In this document: one piece after another, positions 47,551 through 56,498 of the stretch
Layout of the letters: each line of letters starts with the position of its first letter
Position numbering within the stretch: the first letter of the stretch is position 1
NCBI GenBank assembly: GCA_965263155.1
Contig: OZ253586.1
Location: forward strand, 2,170,001-2,234,000
Length of the DNA stretch: 64,000 bases
Direction: 5' to 3'
DNA from: JAAXIE01 sp965263155
GTDB lineage: Bacteria > Chloroflexota > Dehalococcoidia > Lucifugimonadales > JAAXIE01
The notes under the pieces: generated by a model
Seen by the model: the letters and a program-made list of their open reading frames with translations, nothing else
Databases searched by the model: none
What the model was told of the DNA's origin: nothing
Program-made: the position numbers and the translations under genes

Positions 47551-48726
47551 ATGTCGGTGGAGCGTAAGGACTTTGGCATATTCATGGCCCCCTTCCACCG
47601 GGTGGGGGAGAACCCCACTCTATCCTTGGAGCGGAACATCGAACTCATCCAGTGGCTGGACGACCTTGGCTACGACGAGGCTTGGATTGGCGAGCACCAC
47701 AGCGCGGGCTGGGAGATCATCGCCTCGCCCGAGGTGTTCATGGCCACAGCGGCCGAGCGCACTCGCCACATCAGGCTCGGCACCGGTGTAATCAGCCTTC
47801 CCTACCACCATCCCCTCATGGTGGCCAACCGCATGGTGCTGCTGGACCACCTGACCCGTGGCAGGGCGATGCTGGGCATCGGCCCCGGCGCATTGGTGAG
47901 CGACGCCCACATGCTGGGCATCGAGCCGACTCGCCAGCGGGAGATGATGGACGAGTCCATGGGCGTCATCATGCGCCTCTTCCAAGAGACCGAGCCCTTC
48001 ACCCACGTCAGCGACTGGTTCGAGTTGCACGACGCCGTTCTGCACCTGCGACCCTACCAGCGTCCCCACATGCCAATAGCTGTGGCCGCCGCCCAATCGC
48101 CTTCGGGCCCACAGGTAGCGGGCAAGTACGGGGCTGGTCTGCTCTCGCTAAGCGTTCCGCGACAGGAGTATGGCAAGGTTACACTAGCCGACGTCTGGGG
48201 CATCACCGAAGACGCGGCCGCCGAGTCGGGGGCCACTGTCAGCCGCGACGACTGGCGCTTGGTCATGCCGGTGTACCTAGCGGAGAGCAGGCAAGAGGCT
48301 TTCCGCGAGGCCCGCAAAGGCGCGGCCATATGGCTCACCGAGTACTTCCACGAGACGTTAGGCCAGCCGTTGCCAGATGCCTCGCCGGAGCGCATCATCG
48401 ACGAGATGGTGGACCGTGGCGTCTGGATCGTTGGCAGCCCCGACGACTGCATTGCCCGCATGGAGCAGCTTGAAGAGTTGAGCGGCGGTTACGGCGGCCT
48501 GCTAGTGACCGTCGCCGAGTGGACCTCCCGCGAAAAGATGCTGCACAGCTACGAGCTGCTCGCTCGTTACGTCGCCCCCCACTTCCAAGGGAGCCTCACT
48601 GGTCTTGAGACCTCCCGCGACTGGGCTAGGGACAATGTTCAGCTGTTGGATGATATGAGGAAGGGCTCCATCAAGAAGGCCCGCACCGACTATCAAGAGC
48701 GTCGCGGAGCCGCCGCACGCATTTAG
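47551..48726 (+). CDS. LLM class flavin-dependent oxidoreductase (luciferase-like monooxygenase)
   Basis: A 391-residue protein with the bacterial luciferase-like TIM barrel. Typical segments are GYDEAWIGEHHSAGWEIIASPE, IRLGTGVISLPYHHPLMVANRMVLLDHLTRGR and the GIGPGALVSDAHMLG loop. It uses reduced flavin and oxygen to oxidise a small organic molecule; nitrilotriacetate, alkanal and alkanesulfonate oxidation are known in the family. AGGAGGTCGGTGG precedes the ATG. A CGTATCTGAAAACG word lies upstream, like the motif cluster at 21.6-21.9 kb. Confidence 0.9.
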   Translation: MSVERKDFGIFMAPFHRVGENPTLSLERNIELIQWLDDLGYDEAWIGEHHSAGWEIIASPEVFMATAAERTRHIRLGTGVISLPYHHPLMVANRMVLLDHLTRGRAMLGIGPGALVSDAHMLGIEPTRQREMMDESMGVIMRLFQETEPFTHVSDWFELHDAVLHLRPYQRPHMPIAVAAAQSPSGPQVAGKYGAGLLSLSVPRQEYGKVTLADVWGITEDAAAESGATVSRDDWRLVMPVYLAESRQEAFREARKGAAIWLTEYFHETLGQPLPDASPERIIDEMVDRGVWIVGSPDDCIARMEQLEELSGGYGGLLVTVAEWTSREKMLHSYELLARYVAPHFQGSLTGLETSRDWARDNVQLLDDMRKGSIKKARTDYQERRGAAARI

Positions 48727-48811
48727 ACCTGAAGGCGAATATAGGGTCACAAAGGGCGCATCTCTTGACCATCACGGGCGACGCAGCCTGCATACTTGCC
48801 GACGCCAAGCC

Positions 48812-49044
48812 ATGTACGCCGCGGCATTGGAGCGCCTCGCAGCAGAAGATATCGGCGATGCCTCAGAGAAGGGTTGGTGCGCCGCCAAGCGTGCCACCGC
48901 TGCCCTTATAGTCGCCCGAACCGGCGAGGAGAGCTTACTAGGTCTCCCGACACGACCCGAGCCTTGGACGCCCTCGACGATCGAGACTCCAATGTGAAGA
49001 TTCTAGTGGGCCTACATCCAGGGCGCCGCGAGGCTGGCCGATAG
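48812..49044 (+). pseudogene. Frameshifted PaREP1/HEPN-like fragment
   Basis: One frame gives AAALERLAAEDIGDASEKGW, then CAAKRATAALIVARTGEE. Another frame continues as LTRSPDTTRALDALDDRD. Together this resembles the PaREP1/HEPN-type small proteins common in Chloroflexota (AEKGWGAAKRAT...ARTGEE...TSRALD). A single frameshift near 48938 breaks it. The match is by pattern memory and short, so it is only moderately sure. Confidence 0.45.
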
Positions 49045-49104
49045 CTAGCTCCCTCTGGCAGCTTCTAAACAGTCTTCTCGACTGGGGCAATAGGGAGAAA
49101 GCAA

Positions 49105-49596
49105 ATGTCCAGAACATCTCTCGTCTTCGTCATGGTGGCTCTGATGACCCTCATCGCTTGCGGCGGCGGCGGCCAGCGGATGACCGTCGAGGAGTACGCA
49201 GTTGCCTGTGCCGGTTTGGAAGACCAGTTTCCTTCCGGAGACTCGTTCGAGTTCGGCTTCATGGAAGACGTTCTGGACGAAATTAAGGGTTGGAATCCAC
49301 CAGCGGAGCTTGAAGAGTTCCATCGCCTAAACGTCAAAGCCGGGGAATTAACGATCGGAGCTCTATCGGATTCCGGACTTTTGGAGCTGATGGAAGAAAT
49401 GGAAGAAACGCAGCAGAATGAAGACGTAGAGCGCATGATGGAATTGGTCGAAGAGATGGGTCAACTAGAGAGTGCGATGGAGGAACTGGAAGACGAGATG
49501 ACCGACTTGCAGAACGAGGTTGATCGGGCGCGCCAGCAGATATCTCCCCAGACCTTCGAAATTCTACAAGACTCAGGCTGTGCGCTGCTGGGATGA
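49105..49596 (+). CDS. Lipoprotein with acidic coiled coil
   Basis: A 163-residue exported protein. The signal peptide MSRTSLVFVMVALMTLIAC ends in a lipobox (LIAC). The mature part is rich in Glu and Met, with a long heptad-like stretch (residues 85-150: MEEMEETQQNEDVERMMELV, then EEMGQLESAMEELEDEMTD), which predicts a coiled coil. No family is recognised. Its 3' end overlaps the convergent TPP-binding gene by 24 nt. Confidence 0.75.
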   Translation: MSRTSLVFVMVALMTLIACGGGGQRMTVEEYAVACAGLEDQFPSGDSFEFGFMEDVLDEIKGWNPPAELEEFHRLNVKAGELTIGALSDSGLLELMEEMEETQQNEDVERMMELVEEMGQLESAMEELEDEMTDLQNEVDRARQQISPQTFEILQDSGCALLG

Positions 49597-50172
49597 ATCT
49601 AATGGGGCGACTCCCAGCGCCCTCCGCACCTCCGCCATCGACTCCCCCATCCGGCGCGAAGGGTAGTCGGGTAGCGAGCCATCGTCGTAGGCGACTTGGA
49701 GGGAGACGAAGGTCGGGCCTGGGCCTTCCAGCACCTCTTCAAGAGTTAGGACTAGCTCCTCGAGATCTTCGAAGCTGAAGACCCGCTTGTAGCCCGAGTC
49801 GTGGGCTAGGGTCTTGTAGTCCAGCCTCTCCAGCGGGCCGATGGGCATCCCGTCGGTGGGGAGGCGGGTCTTGTCCTCCAAGAGGAAGTGGACCATGTTG
49901 GACGGGGCAGCGCTTCCCACGGTCGCCAAAGCTGCGAGGTTTGAACGCAGCACGGTGTCGCTGTCCAACACCATTACCTGACGGCGGGGCTGTGCTAGGG
50001 CCAGACCCAAGCCCACGGACGAGGCTTTGTCCATGCAGTCGGAGAGGTCGGCGTCAAGGTCGCGTCGCTGGGAGACTTCTCCCCAGAGGCGCAGGGGTGT
50101 GGTGGTGGCAACAGCCACAGCGTCGGCGCGACGGTTGGAGATGGCTTGCAAAGCTTCTCGAGCAGGTATCAT
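49573..50172 (-). CDS. TPP-binding-fold paralog with degenerate cofactor motif
   Basis: A 199-residue protein homologous to the TPP-binding subunit encoded upstream (50436-51023), with the same GKASSVGLGLALAQP-like segment here as DKASSVGLGLALAQP. The cofactor motif GDG...N is altered: VLDSDTVLRSNLAAL replaces VLDGDGSLLMNLGTL. It may no longer bind Mg-TPP and could be a structural or regulatory subunit. The last of four minus-strand genes in this block. The C-terminus overlaps the convergent lipoprotein gene. Confidence 0.78.
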   Translation of the reverse strand: MIPAREALQAISNRRADAVAVATTTPLRLWGEVSQRRDLDADLSDCMDKASSVGLGLALAQPRRQVMVLDSDTVLRSNLAALATVGSAAPSNMVHFLLEDKTRLPTDGMPIGPLERLDYKTLAHDSGYKRVFSFEDLEELVLTLEEVLEGPGPTFVSLQVAYDDGSLPDYPSRRMGESMAEVRRALGVAPLDSSQQRTA

Positions 50173-50184
50173 GGCTGGTCGCCT

Positions 50185-50367
50185 CTAGTTCTCGACCTGT
50201 CGCATATGAGCGATGGCCCACATGCCTCCAAGCATGAGCGCTCCGCCCAAGATGCCGATGGGCACGTTGGAGTCGATAAAGCCCTTGGCTAGGGCCCAGA
50301 AGCCTACACCGAAAAGGGCCAAGCCAATGGCTCGGCCCAAGAGTCCGGCTCCTAGCGCCTTAAACAC
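50185..50367 (-). CDS. Small two-helix membrane protein
   Basis: A 60-residue protein with a GTG start at 50367, 9 nt after GGGAGG. Two hydrophobic helices are apparent (LLGRAIGLALFGVGFWALAK and IGILGGALMLGGMWAIAHM). It lies between the TPP-binding subunit and its paralog in the same operon. The function is unknown; a membrane anchor for the complex is a guess. Confidence 0.65.
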   Translation of the reverse strand: MFKALGAGLLGRAIGLALFGVGFWALAKGFIDSNVPIGILGGALMLGGMWAIAHMRQVEN

Positions 50368-50435
50368 AGTGGAATGCCTCCCAACAAACACCCCCTCTGC
50401 CCATGGGGAGAAGGCCGAGTGGTAAGGACGCTGCG

Positions 50436-51023
50436 CTACTGTCCCAGCGCCTTGGGTAGCTCTTCCATGGCGGTGTAGATGTTGCGGCGGGGGCGCTGCC
50501 GGAACTGCACCGGGGTGTTTTCGATTTCCGGCTGCACCTTGAGGCATATGAGCGAGGGGCCCTTCTCCTCCAAGATGCGCCCGACGCTGGTGGCCAGTTC
50601 CTCGGTGTCCGAAATCTCGTGGGACACAGCGTAACCGGCATCTTTGGCCATGTTCCGGAAGCTGATGGCGTTGTTGCCCGGTATGGGTTGCCCGCCGGTG
50701 ACCGCGTACACGCCGTTCTCGAACACGAAGTGGTACAAGTTCTCTGGCGCCTTGTTGCCGATGGTTACCAAGGTACCCAAGTTCATCAGCAGGCTGCCGT
50801 CGCCGTCCAGCACGATTATCTTGCGCTCGGGGTGTGCGAGAGCCAGCCCCAAGGCGACGGAGGATGCCTTGCCCATGGCCCCGGAGACGGGCAGGTCGAG
50901 CTCTTCCTTATGGCTCACGGCTGGCCAGCCGAACTTCCAGTTACCAGCGTTCATGGAGGTGATAACGACGGCATCACCGCGGTGCTCTTCCACAATCCGG
51001 CAGGCGTCGTAGTTGGTGATCAT
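50436..51023 (-). CDS. TPP-binding subunit, sulfopyruvate decarboxylase beta-like
   Basis: A 195-residue protein. The Mg-TPP motif GDGSLLMNLG (about residues 73-82) is intact, with ASSVALGLALAHPERKIIVLD before it. Together with the partner subunit (51073-51573) it forms a two-chain decarboxylase such as sulfopyruvate decarboxylase (ComDE) or a phosphonopyruvate decarboxylase relative. The N-terminus (MITNYDACRIVEEHRGDAVVI) is family-typical. The substrate cannot be fixed from sequence. Confidence 0.82.
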   Translation of the reverse strand: MITNYDACRIVEEHRGDAVVITSMNAGNWKFGWPAVSHKEELDLPVSGAMGKASSVALGLALAHPERKIIVLDGDGSLLMNLGTLVTIGNKAPENLYHFVFENGVYAVTGGQPIPGNNAISFRNMAKDAGYAVSHEISDTEELATSVGRILEEKGPSLICLKVQPEIENTPVQFRQRPRRNIYTAMEELPKALGQ

Positions 51024-51072
51024 CTTGCAGGTCTCCTATTCTTCCAAGTCCGTCTGGGGACCAACTGGGGCC

Positions 51073-51573
51073 TTACGAGCCAAATTCGGTGCCCACCAGC
51101 ACCGCCACAGGCTTCTGGGAGCGCTCTGCTTCGTCCATTGCCTCGCTGATACGGGTGGCGTCCTCGTCGGTCTCCACCAAGTAGTAGTTGATTCCCCAAG
51201 CGTAGAGGATGTGCTCGATGAACTTGGCCGCCGAGTCGCGGGTGGCACCATGGCGGTCCCAGCCCCGGTAACCCACCAGCATCACCAACGGCTGGTTGAC
51301 ATCGACGCCCAGCCCGCGGATAGAGTCGCCCGACTCGAAGACGCCGGTGTTCTGGATGAGCACCACTGGCTTGGCGCCGCCCAACCACAGGCCAGCGGCT
51401 ACCGCCATGGTCTCCCCTTCCCGGCAGACGGGAATGAGGTCGACATCGGGGTCGGCAGTAAGCTGATGGTACATGAAGTTGGTCTCACTGTCGGGCAGCC
51501 AGACCACATGGGTAATCTTGTTCTTCTTGAGCTCGGCTAGGATGGCAGCAGGATGCAGGACAGTCTCTTGCAT
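51073..51573 (-). CDS. Pyrimidine-binding subunit, sulfopyruvate decarboxylase alpha-like
   Basis: A 166-residue protein of the TPP-enzyme N-terminal domain type. The catalytic Glu lies in CREGETMAVAAGLWLGGAKPV (about residues 48-50), followed by VLIQNTGVFESGDSIRGLG. The start at 51573 (MQETVLHPA) is preferred to one five codons earlier. A consensus-like promoter (51615-51643) lies upstream on the minus strand. It is first in a four-gene block with the beta subunit, the small membrane protein and the degenerate paralog. Confidence 0.82.
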   Translation of the reverse strand: MQETVLHPAAILAELKKNKITHVVWLPDSETNFMYHQLTADPDVDLIPVCREGETMAVAAGLWLGGAKPVVLIQNTGVFESGDSIRGLGVDVNQPLVMLVGYRGWDRHGATRDSAAKFIEHILYAWGINYYLVETDEDATRISEAMDEAERSQKPVAVLVGTEFGS

Positions 51574-51614
51574 CGGCCTTCCTTTCACAGCAGAGTTGGT
51601 ATTACAGCTAGCGC

Positions 51615-51643
51615 ATTATAGTGGAGTTGTTAGTCGGTTACAA
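51615..51643 (-). promoter_or_regulatory. Promoter of the TPP-enzyme operon
   Basis: On the minus strand TTGTAA (51643-51638) and TATAAT (51620-51615) are 17 nt apart. Transcription would start near 51608, about 35 nt before the ATG at 51573. Confidence 0.7.
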
Positions 51644-51669
51644 TTGGCCGCAGGCTTGGCGGAGGGGTC

Positions 51670-52323
51670 ATGGCCCGTTGGGTTACAACCAATCGTGTAT
51701 CGACCCTAGTCCTGATTTCGACCCTCCTGACGGCCTTGGGAGCTGCCCTCTTCATCGGACTCTTAGACGCCTCTGACCATGGACAGTACACTTGGCCGCC
51801 ACTCACGATGGTCTATGAGACCCCCACCGGCCCTGACTCGACCAGAGAGGTCCATCGGTTCATATACAGGTCTTGGTCCGATTGGACGGACATCGTAGTT
51901 GAGTCCCACCCTATCGAATCCCCATCTCTGGGTACGACCTATACAGTAGGGTCATATCGGCGCTTAAGCGGCGCCCGGTACGAGGAATACAGTTCAATTG
52001 ATGACAAGTTGAGCGTGGACTCAGAAGATGTTAGGGAGAACGCAATCAGGGTGCCGAATGGGTTTGTACAACCCCTCGCCCCGCCTCAGGTGATCTCGGC
52101 GCACATGCCAAATGGGGGCGCGGAGTTACCCGATTTTCCTACAACCGCAACGGTCTGCTATCGCACGCAATGCGACGACAATGTGGTGGGGAGGTTATTC
52201 ACAGACGGACGACTGGAGCGCATCGTGCTAGATGATCCTCGCTGGGGCATACCCCTCCAGAGCGGGAGTCGGTTTGTAGTGCGCGAACTGCGGGTTAACG
52301 CACCACCACCCAAGAGGGAATGA
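51670..52323 (+). CDS. Membrane-anchored exported protein of unknown function
   Basis: A 217-residue protein. An N-terminal signal-anchor helix (STLVLISTLLTALGAALFIGLL, about residues 11-32) is followed by a soluble extracytoplasmic part of mostly beta strands (YTWPPLTMVYETPTGPDSTR, then EVHRFIYRSWSDWTDIVVE). I do not recognise the family. GGAGGGGTC precedes the ATG. It is divergent from the TPP operon. Confidence 0.65.
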   Translation: MARWVTTNRVSTLVLISTLLTALGAALFIGLLDASDHGQYTWPPLTMVYETPTGPDSTREVHRFIYRSWSDWTDIVVESHPIESPSLGTTYTVGSYRRLSGARYEEYSSIDDKLSVDSEDVRENAIRVPNGFVQPLAPPQVISAHMPNGGAELPDFPTTATVCYRTQCDDNVVGRLFTDGRLERIVLDDPRWGIPLQSGSRFVVRELRVNAPPPKRE

Positions 52324-52382
52324 CGTCTCACCCTCTCGCTAGTCTTTACAACCCCGGCAGCGTGCCCCAAAATAAACGATGC

Positions 52383-52454
52383 GCGGGTGTAACTCAGTGG
52401 TAGAGTATCTGCTTCCCAAGTAGCAAATCTTGGGTTTGAATGTCACTGAGGGCA
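52383..52454 (+). pseudogene. Degenerate tRNA-Gly (CCC), probable attachment-site relic
   Basis: The 5' half (acceptor GCGGGTG, D arm, anticodon loop TTCCCAA) is that of a normal tRNA-Gly(CCC). The T arm does not pair (TTGGG against GTCAC) and the 3' acceptor (CACCCGC expected) is missing. It lies 165 bp before a tyrosine recombinase, as expected where an element integrated into a tRNA gene. Confidence 0.75.
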
Positions 52455-52620
52455 TCATTCCAGCTACGAACTAGCTTCGGTTCACTCCTTTCCTAGGAAA
52501 AAGGGTCGCCTCACTCAAGAGGCAATCCGACTCGCTGCCTACCTCTTCTGGTGAGTCGTGCACGGCCCCTCCTCCTGCTTGCCCGACAGACAATTCTCGA
52601 AAGTGGGGCAAGTACGTAAC

Positions 52621-53706
52621 ATGGCTGCTATGAAGAAGAAGAAGGCAAGCCGCAAGGTGGTCGCGGGAAATCTGGAACTCGACAAACTGGTGGAGCGTGT
52701 CGAGGTCCACAACAGGTCCGACGGCAAGTCGCCCAGAACCGTGCAGTGGTACAACGAAGCCCTCGACCTGTTCCTAGGATGGTTGAGAGGGGAGGGAATG
52801 TCCACCTGCGTGGACGACTTGGGCGAGGACGAGGTCAGGAGCTTTATCCTCTACCTCCAGGAGAGGAAGGGCTGGCGGGGGCAGACTTCAAGCAGCACCC
52901 TCAACAACCGGGTCAGGGCTTTGCGGGCTTTCTTCAACTGGATGTATCGCCAGGACTTCACCGAGTGCCACAGGTTGCAGAACCTCAAGGTGCCCAAGGT
53001 GAGGCAGAAGGAGATAGAGATACTGACCGACGAGGAGATTGAGCGGATATTCGCCACCATGAACGTCGACACTGTCCTTGGGGCAAGGAACACGGCCATA
53101 TATTCCCTGATGTTGGATACCGGGCTGAGACTCACCGAGGTCGTCACCCTGAAGTACGCTGACGTCCATCTGGACGCCAAGTACATAAAGGCCCTAGGGA
53201 AGGGAGACAAGGAGCGGGTAGTCGCCTTTGGCACCAACTGCCAGAGGGCTCTCACCAACTACGCTACCCGCTACCGATTCGAAAACGAGGGACAGGTAGC
53301 CGACACCTTCTTCCTATCCATAGACGGTCATTGCCTGTCGCCCCTTGCCCTCAGGTCCCTAACCCAGAGGGTCTCCAAAGCCGCCAAGGTCCCGAGACTA
53401 CACCCGCATCTGATGCGCCACACCTACGCCACCCGTTTCCTCCTGAACGGCGGCAACGTCTTCATGTTGCAGCAGAACCTCGGACACACCACCCTAGACA
53501 TGGTCCAGAAATATGTTCATATTGCCGACCGGATGGCCTCTCAGGTGAACCAGGACTTCTCTCCCTTGGACCGCATCCGAATGCAAGCGCCTAGGCGCTT
53601 TCGGCACAGCTTCAACGGCGACAACCGGTCGAGTCGGATATACCCCAACGCGGGCCGGTCCCGAGGGGGTGGAGCCAAAGAAGGGAACCCCGCCAAGAAG
53701 CGATGA
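52621..53706 (+). CDS. Tyrosine recombinase / integrase
   Basis: A 361-residue XerC/D-like recombinase. An N-terminal SAM-like domain (KSPRTVQWYNEALDLFLGWL) leads to the catalytic domain with Arg in LDTGLRLTEV (about 169), HxxR in HLMRHTYATRF (about 263-266), LGHTTLDM (His) and the Tyr in VQKYVHI (about 298). All catalytic residues are present, so it may be active. The C-terminal 55 residues are basic and repeat-like (RRFRHSFNGDNRSSRIY). It sits next to a broken tRNA-Gly and begins the decayed element at 52.4-60.5 kb. Confidence 0.92.
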   Translation: MAAMKKKKASRKVVAGNLELDKLVERVEVHNRSDGKSPRTVQWYNEALDLFLGWLRGEGMSTCVDDLGEDEVRSFILYLQERKGWRGQTSSSTLNNRVRALRAFFNWMYRQDFTECHRLQNLKVPKVRQKEIEILTDEEIERIFATMNVDTVLGARNTAIYSLMLDTGLRLTEVVTLKYADVHLDAKYIKALGKGDKERVVAFGTNCQRALTNYATRYRFENEGQVADTFFLSIDGHCLSPLALRSLTQRVSKAAKVPRLHPHLMRHTYATRFLLNGGNVFMLQQNLGHTTLDMVQKYVHIADRMASQVNQDFSPLDRIRMQAPRRFRHSFNGDNRSSRIYPNAGRSRGGGAKEGNPAKKR

Positions 53707-53723
53707 TCTCCGCTGGACCGGCG

Positions 53724-53993
53724 TCAGTTCCGAGAGAACGGTTCACCACGACTCAGCAACGGCGCGTAGTCGGCGGCCAGAAGAAGACTATTGACGTCAT
53801 CGAGGGTCACTGACCGAGAATCGAAAACCAGAGCCAGTGCCAGTTTTACGACGACATCTCTGGACGGGTTCCGCCGTTCACCTGATTCCAATCTCAGGAT
53901 ATAGGCTTCGTCGACCCCACAAAACTGCGAGAGGCTGTACCGACTTTTCCCAGCATTCTCTCGCGTTCTCTTGAGTAGTACGGAGAACTCCAT
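53724..53993 (-). CDS. XRE-family transcriptional regulator
   Basis: An 89-residue helix-turn-helix protein. MEFSVLLKRTRENAGKSRYS, then LSQFCGVDEAYILRLESGERRNPSRDVVVKLALAL is a complete Cro/CI-type domain, followed by a short DDVNSLLLAADYAPL tail. GGGAG precedes the ATG. It is convergent with the integrase, with stops 17 nt apart. It probably represses element genes. Confidence 0.82.
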   Translation of the reverse strand: MEFSVLLKRTRENAGKSRYSLSQFCGVDEAYILRLESGERRNPSRDVVVKLALALVFDSRSVTLDDVNSLLLAADYAPLLSRGEPFSRN

Positions 53994-54874
53994 TTGCCTG
54001 TGACTCCCATACAGCATTTGCACCCCTCGGTCAATTCCCGCGTAGCACCCTAGGTCTAGTCCGCATATAGGCCACAACAGGCCAAGCAACTCGGCACCCC
54101 TGTCTTGCTCACCTCGAGACCGCTCCACGGGCCCAACAGCAATCGAACCACAGCAAGTGCGTTCGTAGCCACGTCTTTGACCTGGTTCAGACAACGTAGC
54201 TCACCAGTAACGCTTACATTCCCTTGGGGCCATTTCCGAGGCCTTGGAAAGCCCATAGGATCAGCCTCGCAGGACAGCCAGTGGAGTGGCAAACCAAGAA
54301 ACACAGGAGAAGTCGGGACCACCCAGGATTTCTAAGAAACAGGCAACTGCGCCTACCAGAAGGCAAAGGCTATCAGCCTGAACATGTGGTTGGCTTCAGC
54401 CTTAAAAGGCCTGCGTCCCTTGATGCACTCTCCTCAACAAACCACCATTGACCCAGCACCAAAAGCCGGGTTGGGGGGAATCCTTTGAAGAGGAGCTATT
54501 GGAGACGCCGCGCGACGCTGGTCAGACCGACATCGTTGACAAGGGTCTCTTGAATGGGAAATGAGGCAGTGGAGAAAATGAGCTGGGAGGCATAACAGCG
54601 AAAGGTTACAGTAATTTGGTTCGAGATCACCCCGGCGTCAACCCGCCGGAGAGACCAGTGGGCACGATAGATTCGCTGAAGGCTAACGGTCAGGAATCTC
54701 TTCCACCACATGACAAAGAGGGGGCTCGAGATGAATGCGGACGCCCTCAGGAGGGGAACCATCCCCTCACTACACAGCAAACATGCCCAGCAACTCAGGG
54801 CCCCGCTTATGTTTGCAACCTGCAGCATATGTTACCTATAACAGCGTCCCGCGCTGTATGTCAACCGACCCGTG

Positions 54875-55000
54875 TCAGTATGACCTGAACCAGTGGTCAA
54901 ACTTTTGCTTGTTGTCCGCCCCGTCCTCCAGCAACCAGTCCACCATGGACGGGCTGCCTTTCCACGCCGCGACCCGCAGAGGTGTGACCTCGAAGGGCTG
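54875..55000 (-). pseudogene. Ankyrin-repeat fragment
   Basis: The minus strand reads VTPLRVAAWKGSPSMVDWLL, then EDGADNKQKFDHW, and stops at 54877-54875. This is a near-complete ankyrin repeat (TPL..AA..G...V..LL..GAD). An in-frame TAG lies just upstream, and the frame before it (ARFADYMACIG) is shifted, so the gene is broken. Confidence 0.65.
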
Positions 55001-55362
55001 AACGGCCTATGCACGCCATATAGTCCGCAAAGCGGGCCAAGGCTTCTTCCGAATTGACTCTCCCACCCTCGCGCAGTTAGCTTCTCCACCCATAGGAAGG
55101 GTCTCCTGTGATAACTAGGAACGCCGTCCTTCGGGGTCGGCGTCTCCGTCCGGGTCAGCTTACGGTCCCCAAGGTGCCCCAACCTTGGGATGTCGGTCGG
55201 CTGAGGGGTTGGAAATCGGGGTTGTTCAAGATGACGGCCCCGTTTTTCTTTGCCCTGCAAGCCCGGTTGGACTTATGCCTGCACCCTTGTTGTAACACCG
55301 CTCCCCTACCACTTGTCAAGTTTTCGGCACACCACATATGGTGCTGGTCAATAAACGCCCCA

Positions 55363-55398
55363 CAACATGTTCGATAATTCCGTCTATCGAACATGTTG
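55363..55398. promoter_or_regulatory. Perfect 14-bp inverted repeat (operator-like)
   Basis: CAACATGTTCGATA and TATCGAACATGTTG flank ATTCCGTC. The GTTCG/CGAAC words recall Gram-positive LexA-type half sites, but their order is inverted and the spacing differs. It may be an operator, a transposon end or a hairpin. No T tract follows. Confidence 0.7.
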
Positions 55399-55656
55399 CC
55401 GTCCCGCCCACTGCGAGGCCTATAGACGTGATCGGTACAGTCCAAAGCGTTAGACGCCTCGGGAATTCTGAGAAGATGCTGTCTCTCGCCACTGGCGGCG
55501 ATTCTGTGAAAATCGCAGGTCTTCCCTGCTAGATGACGTCATCCATTACGTTGGGATGAGCGGGTCAGCCCTCGGCCAGCTTATGCTCGCGTGGGCCGCG
55601 TACTAGGCAGCTGCCAACGAAGCCCAAAAGGTCTTGATAGGCCTACAAGAGTCATC

Positions 55657-55959
55657 ATCCCGGTTATCCAATAGCGACAAGAACCTTCGATATTCTTGGT
55701 CAGTACAGCTACGGTGCGAGAAGGACGCCAGGAGTTTCAGACAGGGGAACGGGACCCGAACGAATAGCTAGTGCCACGGCGCTACTCTGCTGGGATGCCA
55801 CTGCGTCTAAAGGTGTGCCTCTATCTCGGACAGGTTGGAATTGCTAGTCCTCTGGCCTTACCGGACGAGGCGTCTTCGGATGTGGGAGTTAGAGTCCTCT
55901 TAAGTGGGCCGGACTTAACGGTAGACAGTAGCGTTTTTGAACTGGAGGTGGCCCTTTAG
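55657..55959 (+). repeat. Eroded copy A of an unrecognised sequence
   Basis: ATTCTTGGTCAGTACAGCTACGG and the end part GACAGTAGCGTTTTTGAACTGG match copy B (59243-59720) at scattered positions. A third partial copy is at 56052-56290. In one frame the end reads VDSSVFELEVAL-stop. The ancestral protein is not recognised. Confidence 0.55.
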
Positions 55960-56051
55960 CTCCCCAGAAGGAAAGTTCTAGTCCAAGTGGGTGAGCCTGA
56001 GTGCACAGTAGGTGGAACCATCTTCGAGATGTGGCTGGCGGATCTGTGATC

Positions 56052-56290
56052 CTCGGAACTCCCAGCCATGGTCACGGTACCGACCCCATTGCGTTAGGCT
56101 TGACTTTACGATAGACAGTACCGAATTCGAAATTCGGGCGTGCCCCCGCTAGGTGCAGTCAGCTCGCCTTGAAGCCGTGCCGAGCTTGGTGAGGAGTGCT
56201 TGGGAGAGGGAACGCCTTCGCGAAAATTGTAAGACGGACGCCAGGGACTTTCACAGATGGCTGACCTCGAAGGAGGATCGCCCCGACTGT
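56052..56290 (+). repeat. Eroded copy C of the same sequence
   Basis: GATAGACAGTACCGAATTCG encodes IDSTEFEIRACPR-stop, like the ends of copies A and B. A KTDARDFHRW part (near 56240) resembles KDARSF of copy A. Confidence 0.4.
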
Positions 56291-56498
56291 CGGGACGCTA
56301 ATTCAAACTGATACACAACCCAAATTGCGCCGACAGATGGCGCCCCTGATAGGGTTGATAAAGGTCGCCGGCAGCCCCGGCCACGGGAGTCTTGCTCCTG
56401 AGCGAGCTGCCTCACCAGCATTTGGTAATAGGACTTGCGCAAGCGAAATCCTGCATTTTCCCAGTCGCCTCTAGGCTTGGCATAACAAGTGCCAACTC

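Larger units (their letters stand above)
53994..56498. other. Decayed accessory DNA without intact genes
   Basis: No complete gene is recognised in 2.5 kb. It holds an ankyrin fragment (minus), a perfect inverted repeat, and eroded copies of an unknown sequence, described separately. Short frames on both strands lack start sites or family features. Confidence 0.6.
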
